Translations under genes and position numbers: made by a program
The notes under the pieces: model-generated
What the model was told of the DNA's origin: nothing
The model's database searches: none
The model's input: the letters and a program-made list of their open reading frames with translations, nothing else
Assembly: GCA_035642125.1 (NCBI GenBank)
Contig: DASQSZ010000398.1
Location: 1-22,733 of the forward strand
From: CALAED01 sp937891035
Lineage (GTDB): Bacteria > Actinomycetota > Actinomycetes > Streptosporangiales > Streptosporangiaceae
DNA length: 22,733 nucleotides
Reading direction: 5' to 3'
In this document: piece after piece, positions 1 to 7,224 of the stretch
How positions within the stretch are numbered: the first letter of the stretch is position 1
Layout of the letters: each line of letters starts with the position of its first letter

Positions 1-2166
1 CCCGCCACGAGCAACGTGGCGGCCGGTACGTTGCCCGACGCGTGGCAGCCGTATTTATGGCTGGCATGGCCGATCGGGATGTTGCTGGCCGCGCCGATGA
101 TCTCCCTCGAGGTGCGGGGATGGCGTCAATCGGAGGAATACCACCCCGGAACGGTTACCGCGGAGGAGCGACTGGACCGAGCCGCTCATGATCTTGCCGA
201 TGCGGCGCGCCGTCAGTGGACGAAGGAAGCAGGGCTGAGGTCGCTGCATAGCCCTGAGCCGATCCGCGTCCGATGGTCGAGCACCGGCCGGCCGGTGGCG
301 GCCGAGTTGTCGAAGGTGCTCACCCCCGATGCCATCGCCGGTCGGCCGTTGCGGTTGCGCGGCGACGTCCGGCAGGTGGCCGACGTCTTCCGCCAGGTCC
401 AGGCCCGGCAACTGGTGATCCTGGGCGCACCGGCTGCGGGCAAGAGTGTACTGGCGTTGTTGCTCACGCTCAGTTTGTCGCCGGACGAGCCGGTGCCGGT
501 GTTGTTGGCGATCTCCTCGTGGAATCCGCATCGCGAGGACCTCCATAGCTGGGTGGCCCGCAGAATCGTCGAGGAATATCCGGCGCTGGCGAACTCCCGC
601 CGCTACGGACCGGACGCGGCGAGGCGGCTGCTCGACGACAAGCGGGTCGTGCCGGTGCTGGATGGATTGGATGAGATGTCCGATGTGCTGCAACCGGTAG
701 CCCTCGATGCCATCGATCGGGCGGTCCTCGACCAGTATCCGCTGGTCGTGACCTGCCGCACCACCGAGTACCACAAGGCCATCAGCGAGAACGGGCGATT
801 CCTGGCGCATGCGGCGGTGCTGGAGATCCAGCCTGTCGCCATCCACGACGCGGCGGGCTTTCTCGGCGGGGCGGACCCACATCCCGAGCGCTGGCAACCG
901 ATACTCGACCACCTGGCGGCGCATCCCGCCGGGCCGTTGACGCGCGCCCTGCGCAGTCCGCTGATGCTCGACCTGACCAGAACGATCTACACCACCCCGG
1001 GGGCGGACCCAGCCGAACTGTGTGACAGCGATAGGTTTCCCGACCAGGGCAGCGTCGAGCGCCACCTGTTCGACAGGTTTCTGCACATCGCCTACGACAG
1101 CCGCTGTGCCGCGCCGGGCTCCCAGCCGGGTTCCGCGCTCGCGCGATATACAGCCGACCGCGCCGGCGACTGGCTACGGTTCCTGGCGGTCCACCTCAAC
1201 AAAATCGGAAACCACAACTTCGCCTGGTGGCAACTGGAAGACGCCATGTCCAGACCCACTCGCGGTGTGCTGGCGGGACTCGCCGCAGGTCTTGTCTTCG
1301 GGACCATGTTAGGACTTTTTCTTGGCGTCGCCGCTGGGCTTGGCTTCGCGGCGATACTCTTCATCACCGTAGGATTTGCCGGCGGCTTCGGCCGGACCCG
1401 CAGACCGTCGCGGATCAGGATTAGGTTCCGCGGAAATGAGGGGCCGCTACTACGCCGAATCGTCGCGTGTATCGCGCTCGGTATTTGTTACATCCCCCTG
1501 TTCGGCATAAGAGACGGCGTGTCCGTTTCCATCGTGTTCATTGTCGCGCTCACGATACATATGTGGCTGGATGATCCACCTGACGAGGCGAGCGCGGCCA
1601 GCCCCATGTCCGTCCTCAGGCAGGATCGCGACGCCGCACTCGCTCTCGGCGTCGCACTCCTCCTCATCTTCGGCCCGATGCACAGCCTGACATCCTCGGG
1701 GCAGTTGATCAGCCTCCGGAATGGGATCGCCGAGGTGGCGCTCGGCTTGACCATTAATGTGGCCGTCGGTGCGATGCTGGGTGGATTTCTCTACGGCAGG
1801 ATCGGCGCCATCGCCTTTGGGATCGCCGGGGCTGGACTTGGATGGGTTACCTTTACTATCAATTACCACGAAATGGCGCATCTGCCCCACTTTGCCAGCC
1901 ACGTCGCGTTCGGGCTCATGCTCGGCGGCCTCGCCGTCATGTCACGGGCCTGGGGCGCCTTCGCGCTCAACAGGCTCTATCGAGCCCTATGCGGCCAGCT
2001 GCCGCTACGTCTCATGCGGTTCCTCGACGACGCCCACCAACGGGGGATACTGCGGCAGTCCGGCACCGTATACCAGTTCCGCCACAGGACACTGCAGGAA
2101 TGGCTGACCAGCCCCGAACCCGGCCTTGATGCTCGCTCTCCCTCAACGCCCAATCATGTTGGTTAG
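1..2166 (+). CDS. NACHT-domain STAND NTPase with multi-pass C-terminal membrane domain (5' partial)
   Basis: The reading frame is open from base 1, so the true start is probably outside the window; a GTG at 16 is the first candidate inside it. Numbering from that GTG: a hydrophobic segment at about 13-32, Walker A GAPAAGKS at 137-144, Walker B VPVLDGLDE at 212-220, and a sensor-like VVTCRTTEY at 244-252. This is the NACHT order. Residues 418-643 hold about seven hydrophobic helices rich in Gly/Ala. The tail has YQFRHRTLQEWL (686-697), a motif I associate with actinobacterial NACHT-membrane proteins. NACHT proteins are nucleotide-driven oligomerising switches used in signalling and in anti-phage defence. 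No effector domain is visible here, so the membrane region itself may be the output. The ligand is unknown. Family call is firm; role is inference. Confidence 0.85.
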   Translation, partial: PATSNVAAGTLPDAWQPYLWLAWPIGMLLAAPMISLEVRGWRQSEEYHPGTVTAEERLDRAAHDLADAARRQWTKEAGLRSLHSPEPIRVRWSSTGRPVAAELSKVLTPDAIAGRPLRLRGDVRQVADVFRQVQARQLVILGAPAAGKSVLALLLTLSLSPDEPVPVLLAISSWNPHREDLHSWVARRIVEEYPALANSRRYGPDAARRLLDDKRVVPVLDGLDEMSDVLQPVALDAIDRAVLDQYPLVVTCRTTEYHKAISENGRFLAHAAVLEIQPVAIHDAAGFLGGADPHPERWQPILDHLAAHPAGPLTRALRSPLMLDLTRTIYTTPGADPAELCDSDRFPDQGSVERHLFDRFLHIAYDSRCAAPGSQPGSALARYTADRAGDWLRFLAVHLNKIGNHNFAWWQLEDAMSRPTRGVLAGLAAGLVFGTMLGLFLGVAAGLGFAAILFITVGFAGGFGRTRRPSRIRIRFRGNEGPLLRRIVACIALGICYIPLFGIRDGVSVSIVFIVALTIHMWLDDPPDEASAASPMSVLRQDRDAALALGVALLLIFGPMHSLTSSGQLISLRNGIAEVALGLTINVAVGAMLGGFLYGRIGAIAFGIAGAGLGWVTFTINYHEMAHLPHFASHVAFGLMLGGLAVMSRAWGAFALNRLYRALCGQLPLRLMRFLDDAHQRGILRQSGTVYQFRHRTLQEWLTSPEPGLDARSPSTPNHVG

Positions 2167-2261
2167 GAATCACCACAAACTCGATTGGTATCCGTAGCGC
2201 TCTCACTGGAGAGGTCTATGTGCCGGTCGACGCGCCGGGGCGTCCTCCCTCACATTGCGTT

Positions 2262-2270
2262 TGCTACGTT
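2262..2270 (+). promoter_or_regulatory. possible extended -10 for a leaderless reductase transcript
   Basis: TGCTACGTT is a TGN-TANNNT extended -10, with six bases between it and the ATG at 2277. That is the spacing expected of an actinobacterial leaderless mRNA. No good -35 is present at 16-18 bp, so the assignment is weak, and it competes with the ribosome site before GTG 2220. Confidence 0.35.
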
Positions 2271-2276
2271 CCGGGC

Positions 2277-2774
2277 ATGGACAGCTATCGCCGGGCGCGG
2301 CGCTTTCACCGGCTTATGCGACGCACGGCCGCCATGCGCCCGATGACGAGGCTCTACAGCGTCATCCAGCAGCCGCTTGACGATCTCGTCTACCGCCTCA
2401 GCGGTGGCCGGACCACCGCGTCATCGTGGCTGGCCGGCGTCGAGATCACGATGCTGACCTGCACCGGTGCCAAGACCAGGCAACCCCGTACGTTGCCGGT
2501 GCTGGGCCTGCCCGAGGGGCAGGACATGATCATCATCGCGTCCAACTTCGGGCGTCCGCGCCACCCCGCCTGGTATCACAACCTGCGCGCGAACCCGCGT
2601 GCCACGATCGTCGTCGGCGGCGTCAGGCGTGAGGTCGTGGCGCACGAGTTGCATGGCGCCGAGCGCGAGCGCGGCTATGAGCGGGGAGAAGAGATCTTCC
2701 CCGGGTTCACCCACTATCGCCGCTGGGCTTCGCACCGCCTTATCCCCGTGTTCAGGCTCACGCCGCCGCCCTGA
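2277..2774 (+). CDS. deazaflavin (F420)-dependent nitroreductase family protein
   Basis: A 165-residue protein of the DDN/DUF385 split-barrel family, whose members use reduced F420 to reduce quinones, nitroaromatics or other electrophiles. Visible family features are the CTGAKTRQPRTLPVLGL strand (61-78), IIIASNFGRPRHPAWYHNLRANP (86-107) and GFTHYRRW near the end. Length is normal. The start is ambiguous: a GTG at 2220 has GGAGAGG five bases upstream and adds 19 residues. I prefer ATG 2277 because MDSYRRARRF matches how relatives begin and because an extended -10 lies just upstream. It stands alone between the NACHT gene and a convergent regulator gene. Substrate cannot be told from sequence. 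Confidence 0.88.
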   Translation: MDSYRRARRFHRLMRRTAAMRPMTRLYSVIQQPLDDLVYRLSGGRTTASSWLAGVEITMLTCTGAKTRQPRTLPVLGLPEGQDMIIIASNFGRPRHPAWYHNLRANPRATIVVGGVRREVVAHELHGAERERGYERGEEIFPGFTHYRRWASHRLIPVFRLTPPP

Positions 2775-2802
2775 CGGGGAGACCTACGCGCTACCCGCGG
2801 GA

Positions 2803-2827
2803 TCGCCGGCTGGGGGGGCGCCGGTGA
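2803..2827. terminator. hairpin between convergent genes
   Basis: TCGCCGGC (2803-2810) pairs with GCCGGTGA (2820-2827), one pair being G-T, around a 9-base G-rich loop. It sits between the end of the reductase gene (2774, +) and the end of the XRE regulator gene (2894, -). There is no T tract, as is common in high-GC actinobacteria. It could serve both directions. Confidence 0.4.
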
Positions 2828-2893
2828 CGCGCCTGACATAGCGGTGAGCTGGAACGACAGGCACCTCCCCGACGGCCGTTTACACCTCTCGAT

Positions 2894-4354
2894 TTACGCG
2901 CTGATTTCGGCACGAGATTCGGATGCGGCGACGAGGACGCCACGGAACTCACGCACCGCGTCAAGCTCGCGTTTGTCCGTGGGCACCGCACGAAGTATGC
3001 GATAGCCGTGGTCGAGAGTCATCGCGGTGCGTTGTGCCGGACGCAGGCCGTCAATGATGTCCGATGCTTGCTGGACGCCGCGTTGCACGCCTCCGTTCTG
3101 CACCACGCATAGAGCTTCGCAGAGTCTGATAGAAGGCAGGATTTGGTAATCGCCATTGCTAGATTTCAAAACGTTTTCGATGGCGTTGGCGGTCGCCGTC
3201 TCGTCTCCAGCAAACGAATAGATTTGACTATCTGCGTAATAGAGCTGACCGCCATTCCAGTAACCGGCCATTATGTCGGTCGAAGGGAGTGTTGTCGAAC
3301 GGAGGTCACGGTAAGCATCCAATGCCTTCCGAGCCTCGTCATGCCTACCAAGCGTCGCAAGCGCCTTAGCCTCGGAACAGCGGATCAACGCGCGCCCGAG
3401 AGATGGACCTTGTCCGGCAATTCGTTGTGCACTATGAGTTAGGTGGAGAACGGTCTCGGGGCTGCGCTGGCCAAAGAGGCCGTGGCCCGCTTCGGTCGCT
3501 CGAACGCCCAGGCGTAGCTCAAGGTCGCCGGACGCGTCGGCGGCTTCCTTGGCCGCACGCCACGACCGAATCGCGGCGCCATGCTCGCCGAGGCGGGTCA
3601 GGAGATTCGCGTGGAGGGTGGACAAGGCGGCGAAGACCCGATGATGGGCTTTCGATTCGCGATCCGTGGTCCGCAACTGGCGGTGGAGGGCCAGCAGGTC
3701 GACCAACAGATCTTGCCGGGCGACGGCGGGCGGTCTGGTGCGGAGCGCGTACAGATGATCGTTGCAGGCCAGCTCCCATTCTTCGATCTCTCGCGGCGCG
3801 GCGCCGACGCTGAGCTCAAGCAGTTGACCTACGTTCCCTGGGCCCGCCGCCAAGGTCGAGCCAAGACCGATGCTCGCCGTGTACTGCAGAAACAACCGAC
3901 GTTCCATCTCGTCCCATCCGATCGAGGAAAGGTCTTCCCCTTTAATATTTGTGGGAGCTCCATTGCTCGTCGCCTCTCTCAATTCACAGGCATCGTCAAG
4001 TTCACGAAAATCGGCGTAATCCGCCAGGAGGTCGGAAACGCTGCACTGATAGATCTCCGCCAGTCGGCTTAAGGTGGTCAGCGATGGCTGGTGACCCGTG
4101 GCGCTGGGCCAGCGCTCCCAGTAGGACACGTTCTTGGATGTACGCGGGCAGCGCTCATCCGGCCAGCGTTCGTTCCAGAGCTCGGCCACGGCCTCCTGGG
4201 TGAGCCCATGCGCCAGGCGAAAGGCGACACGTGCGTTCACCCGATAGCGCCGGCGGAAGACCTCGGCAATCTCCGACCACGTCTTACCCTTTGCTCGGAG
4301 TTGCGCGGACAGCGCGCTTTGTTCTTTTTTTGCGCTCGGCCTGTGCTGAGGCAT
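2894..4354 (-). CDS. XRE-family helix-turn-helix regulator with long C-terminal helical domain
   Basis: A 486-residue protein. Residues about 41-112 form an XRE-type HTH (VAFRLAHGLTQEAVAELW, then LTTLSRLAEIYQCSVSDLL), carrying an insertion between helices that is common in actinomycete members. The rest is alpha-helical and TPR-like in composition; no catalytic motif is visible. The start at ATG 4354 is favoured over the upstream ATG 4402 by a GGAGAGGAG ribosome site five bases before it. It is divergent from a HATPase gene starting at 4638. XRE regulators next to small HATPase genes are a recurrent actinomycete arrangement linked to development or secondary metabolism. Its target is probably the shared 283-bp intergenic region; that is inference. 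Confidence 0.85.
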   Translation of the reverse strand: MPQHRPSAKKEQSALSAQLRAKGKTWSEIAEVFRRRYRVNARVAFRLAHGLTQEAVAELWNERWPDERCPRTSKNVSYWERWPSATGHQPSLTTLSRLAEIYQCSVSDLLADYADFRELDDACELREATSNGAPTNIKGEDLSSIGWDEMERRLFLQYTASIGLGSTLAAGPGNVGQLLELSVGAAPREIEEWELACNDHLYALRTRPPAVARQDLLVDLLALHRQLRTTDRESKAHHRVFAALSTLHANLLTRLGEHGAAIRSWRAAKEAADASGDLELRLGVRATEAGHGLFGQRSPETVLHLTHSAQRIAGQGPSLGRALIRCSEAKALATLGRHDEARKALDAYRDLRSTTLPSTDIMAGYWNGGQLYYADSQIYSFAGDETATANAIENVLKSSNGDYQILPSIRLCEALCVVQNGGVQRGVQQASDIIDGLRPAQRTAMTLDHGYRILRAVPTDKRELDAVREFRGVLVAASESRAEISA

Positions 4355-4637
4355 TCCGTCTCCTCTCCACCCGCGTGTGGCGAGCCGAGTTGCCCTGGAC
4401 ATGACCTCTGCTTTAGCACGTTACCCCTGCTCCCGGCCCGCTACTCCAGGGCAAGAAATGATCGTCTGCGCAAAAATCCCGGTCTGACTGGGAGCTTTGG
4501 ACCCAACGTAACTCATCTGATTGGGTGCCGTAACTCTGCGTGGTCTTGCAAGGTGGAGCCCCGCTGTTCGGCGCCCCATGGCGTGCGCGCGAGCGGGACT
4601 GACGGTAGGTCCGCCGACGGGTGAGCAGGAGATCGAC

Positions 4638-5060
4638 ATGATGCCGGATGCACGGTGTTTGCTCGGCGTGCGTCATTATGCCGCCACAACGCAACAGGTG
4701 CGACTGGCAAAGTTGTGGATTCGCGAGATCCTCACCGGCCATGTCGACAAAGACACTCTCTTCGACGTTTCGCTGTGCGCCGTCGAGCTTGTCGACAACG
4801 CACGTAAGCACGGCCGCGCGGACGGTGTCATCACGGTCTCGGTATATACCGGCGCCGATCTGATCCGGATCGAGGTCACCGGCGAAAGCCAAGGAGAAGC
4901 CGTTCCGCGAGTCACCGGCAACCTGCTCACCGAGGACGGACACGGATTGAAGATCGTCTCTGGCCTGGCCAAGCAATGGGGAGCTCATCAAGATCGTGAT
5001 CTCAATCAGATCGTCTGGTGCGAGTTTCTCCGCGAATGCGGAACGCAAAACAAAGGATGA
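4638..5060 (+). CDS. HATPase_c (anti-sigma factor/RsbW-like) ATP-binding regulator
   Basis: A 140-residue protein with the GHKL fold. The N box is AVELVDNARKHGR (48-60) and the G box is GHGLKIVSGLAKQWG (101-115). Relatives are serine-kinase anti-sigma factors or stand-alone ATP-binding partners of XRE regulators. AGGAG lies five bases before ATG 4638; a second ATG follows directly at 4641. An oddity: the strand that usually reads VTD, with the adenine-contacting Asp, reads IEVTGES here, so that Asp appears to be Gly (residue 82). ATP binding may be altered. It heads a tight + strand set with two tiny genes (gaps of 4 and -8 bases) and is divergent from the XRE gene. Confidence 0.85.
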   Translation: MMPDARCLLGVRHYAATTQQVRLAKLWIREILTGHVDKDTLFDVSLCAVELVDNARKHGRADGVITVSVYTGADLIRIEVTGESQGEAVPRVTGNLLTEDGHGLKIVSGLAKQWGAHQDRDLNQIVWCEFLRECGTQNKG

Positions 5061-5064
5061 GGTA

Positions 5065-5247
5065 ATGACCGTTCATGCCATGTGCGACAACCGGGATCAG
5101 CTGTTGGCGACCGCTGCGGAGCTACAGACGCTGGCGGATCTCATCGGGAAGTACCCGGCTGAGGCTCAGCTCATCATGGCCGCGCTCGAAGACGGGCTCC
5201 GGCTCGGCCCGATGCGGGTGGACCGGGTCGCGGTGTGTGATGGGTGA
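5065..5247 (+). CDS. small hypothetical protein (60 aa)
   Basis: Not recognised by name. The ATG at 5065 follows the HATPase stop by four bases, and its GAGG ribosome site overlaps that stop, so it is probably translationally coupled. The protein is mostly helical (LLATAAELQTLADLIGK, then LIMAALEDGLRLG) and slightly acidic, with two Cys (residues 7 and 58). No membrane segment or signal peptide. Its position in the HATPase operon suggests an accessory or partner role. The upstream in-frame extension to 4996 lies inside the HATPase gene and is unlikely. Confidence 0.65.
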   Translation: MTVHAMCDNRDQLLATAAELQTLADLIGKYPAEAQLIMAALEDGLRLGPMRVDRVAVCDG

Positions 5248-5515
5248 GGCGCCGGTCATGCTGCTCAGCCCCGACGAGATCGCGCGGCGGATCCAGCACC
5301 GGCACCGTCCGGGATGGTCGGTGTGGTACGGCAGATCGACGGGCCAGTACTGGGCACTGGCCCCCGGGTTGCGCACTCTGCACGGCATGTTCGGCGCCGC
5401 CACGCCAGAAGCGCTCGACGCCGCCATCACCACCTTCGAAACGCTCTCGCCCAGCTCACAACCCGCCATTCCCATGTTGTGGATCATTAAGAGCGACGAC
5501 TGTGGCGTGCGGTGA
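5240..5515 (+). CDS. small hypothetical protein (91 aa) of the HATPase operon
   Basis: ATG 5240 overlaps the end of the preceding gene by eight bases; a second possible start is ATG 5258, behind GGTGAGG. The core reads IARRIQHRHRPGWSVWYGR, then YWALAPG and a TPEALDAAITTFETL helix. I recall similar short aromatic-rich proteins near actinomycete XRE/HATPase genes, but they have no assigned function. No catalytic or transmembrane features. It closes the operon; a hairpin with a T-rich tail follows at 5558. Confidence 0.65.
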   Translation: MGEAPVMLLSPDEIARRIQHRHRPGWSVWYGRSTGQYWALAPGLRTLHGMFGAATPEALDAAITTFETLSPSSQPAIPMLWIIKSDDCGVR

Positions 5516-5557
5516 CGGCGCGCCGAGCTGACCTGCTATTACTGGCACCCTCGCGTC

Positions 5558-5582
5558 ACGATGCTCGAAGCATTGTTTCTTG
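5558..5582 (+). terminator. probable intrinsic terminator of the HATPase operon
   Basis: ACGATGCT (5558-5565) pairs with AGCATTGT (5569-5576), including one G-T pair, around a 3-base loop, and is followed by TTCTT. It lies 43 bases after the last gene of the + strand set and before the convergent operon that ends at 5643. The stem is short, so termination may be partial. Confidence 0.4.
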
Positions 5583-5607
5583 GATGTGGGCCTGGACCAT
5601 ACTGCGA

Positions 5608-5631
5608 CGGCCGCCAGCCGTGGGTCGGCCG
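5608..5631 (-). terminator. possible hairpin downstream of the binding-protein gene
   Basis: CGGCCG at 5608-5613 and again at 5626-5631 can pair across a 12-base loop, twelve bases beyond the stop codon of the - strand gene ending at 5643. No T tract. It is a weak candidate, since CGGCCG is a common word in DNA of this composition. Confidence 0.25.
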
Positions 5632-5642
5632 AGCTTGGCTCG

Positions 5643-7202
5643 TCATGGGTGTTTCGGTGTGTAGACGTCCAGTACCTGGGGTCTGCCGCCGGGTACGAAG
5701 CGCAGCACGGGAATGCGCAGGTCGTGCCGGTCGCCGGTGGCTCGGTCGAGACGGATTGGGCCCGAGGCTCCTAGCGTGGCCGTGGTGGATGTGCTCATCA
5801 GGCTGAGCTGATCGGCGACGCTCTGTGGCGGCGGAATATTCCCGGCATTGCCCGAGGCGGTCCGGGTGGCCTGTGCGATGGTGAGCACCGCGTCGTGTCC
5901 CATGATCGCCCAGCCGGTGTCCAGGTCGGCACGGGCGAATCCGAGGTTGTCGAACAGGCCGCGCAGGGCCGCCATCGGCTGGCGACTCTCGGCGCGACCG
6001 GCGAGGAACATGGGGTCGGCGAGCGGGGTGTAGATGAGGTCGATGGGCCGTTCGTTGTTGCGCAGCGCCTGCCATGCTCGCCGGTTCGCCGCCGTGGGAA
6101 CCAGCATGCGGGTGGTGTCGGAGGTGGATACCACCGTGATGGCCCCAGGCGCGCAGCCGGGTCGGTTGTCCAGATTTGTAAGGAATAGCGGCAGATCCGC
6201 GGCCCGGCCGGCGTAGTACACCGTGTCGATGCCACGCGTGCCGCAGAGGATCCTAACGATCTGCGGGAACTCGTTGCCGGGGTTGCCGCCGAACGGCGCG
6301 ATCACCTTGCCGCCCGCTTGCCACGGCCCGCCCAAGTACTGCTGGAAGTCGGCGTTCAACGCCGACGTATACATGTCCGTGCGCTTGGAGAAGACGACAA
6401 GCATTGCCTTGTGACCGGCCAGGCGGGGCCCCAGATGCTGGCCCAGCACGTCGAGTTGCTGCCCGGTGTCCGGGCCGACCCGGGAGAACGGTGGATACGT
6501 CTGGTGATTGATCGTGTCCGCGGTGATTATGTCACCGACCGTGGCCACGTGCAGCGCGCGCACCTCGTTCATGGCGTTCACGGTCTCGGCCTGACTGAGC
6601 CCCATGCCCGCGACCGCGACCAGACGGTCGTCGCTGTGCACCATCTCTACAAGCCGGTCTGCGACGAGCTTCCAGTGACCCTCACCGGAGTCCATGTTGG
6701 CCAGCACGAGCCTGATACGCGGGAGATTCCCGGCCAAGCCGCTGTGGTTCGCGTCATGCTGCCCGGCGATCGCACCCTCAATTCGGTGCAGCATACGCGG
6801 CTCATCGCCCGAGAGCGGCCCCGCCAAAGCGACGGTCACATACGTGCCGGGACCGTCCTTCGTGGCGTACGCGTTCTCCCGCTCGAGCACGTCCATGGCG
6901 TGCCGGAAATCCGGACGGAACGGATAGACGCCGCTCACCCCGACGTATTCGGTGCGGCCGGCGACCGACACCTCCGTCAAGCCATGCCGGCACCACCACT
7001 GCGTCTGGCAGACGATCGGGTTGCGAATCGAGGGGACAAACACGGCGACGATGGCAACGATCAATAAGCCGTAGACGGCGACCGCCCACACGCGCAGCAT
7101 CTCACGTGGTTGGATGCCGCCTATCTGCGGCCGGTGCGTCCTGGCCATCCCGAGCCGGTGCATCCAGCCCGGATACGTCCTGTCGTTCTTATCCTTAGCC
7201 AT
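5643..7202 (-). CDS. membrane-anchored type-1 periplasmic-binding-fold protein (LivJ/ANF-receptor-like)
   Basis: A 519-residue protein. A basic N-terminus is followed by one transmembrane helix (about 37-57: MLRVWAVAVYGLLIVAIVAVF) and a CQTQWWC pair (Cys65, Cys71) predicted outside. From about 117 it has a Leu/Ile/Val-binding type-1 fold: YVTVALAGPLSG, a VAVAGMGLSQ segment, TYPPFSRVGPD, and VVFSKRTDMYTSALNADF. Classical ABC binding proteins are lipoproteins or secreted; this one is a type II membrane protein, and no permease or ABC ATPase is near. Its partner is more likely the STAND-like ATPase encoded just upstream (22-base gap, same strand). GGGAG before ATG 7202 supports the start. I infer a ligand sensor, not a transporter component. 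Confidence 0.8.
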   Translation of the reverse strand: MAKDKNDRTYPGWMHRLGMARTHRPQIGGIQPREMLRVWAVAVYGLLIVAIVAVFVPSIRNPIVCQTQWWCRHGLTEVSVAGRTEYVGVSGVYPFRPDFRHAMDVLERENAYATKDGPGTYVTVALAGPLSGDEPRMLHRIEGAIAGQHDANHSGLAGNLPRIRLVLANMDSGEGHWKLVADRLVEMVHSDDRLVAVAGMGLSQAETVNAMNEVRALHVATVGDIITADTINHQTYPPFSRVGPDTGQQLDVLGQHLGPRLAGHKAMLVVFSKRTDMYTSALNADFQQYLGGPWQAGGKVIAPFGGNPGNEFPQIVRILCGTRGIDTVYYAGRAADLPLFLTNLDNRPGCAPGAITVVSTSDTTRMLVPTAANRRAWQALRNNERPIDLIYTPLADPMFLAGRAESRQPMAALRGLFDNLGFARADLDTGWAIMGHDAVLTIAQATRTASGNAGNIPPPQSVADQLSLMSTSTTATLGASGPIRLDRATGDRHDLRIPVLRFVPGGRPQVLDVYTPKHP

Positions 7203-7224
7203 GAGTGTCTCCCGTGATGCTCCC

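Noticed and set aside
6318..7067. + strand ORF of 249 codons opposite the binding-fold gene
   Set aside because: Rich in His/Arg/Val with no domain; shadow of the type-1 binding-fold gene.
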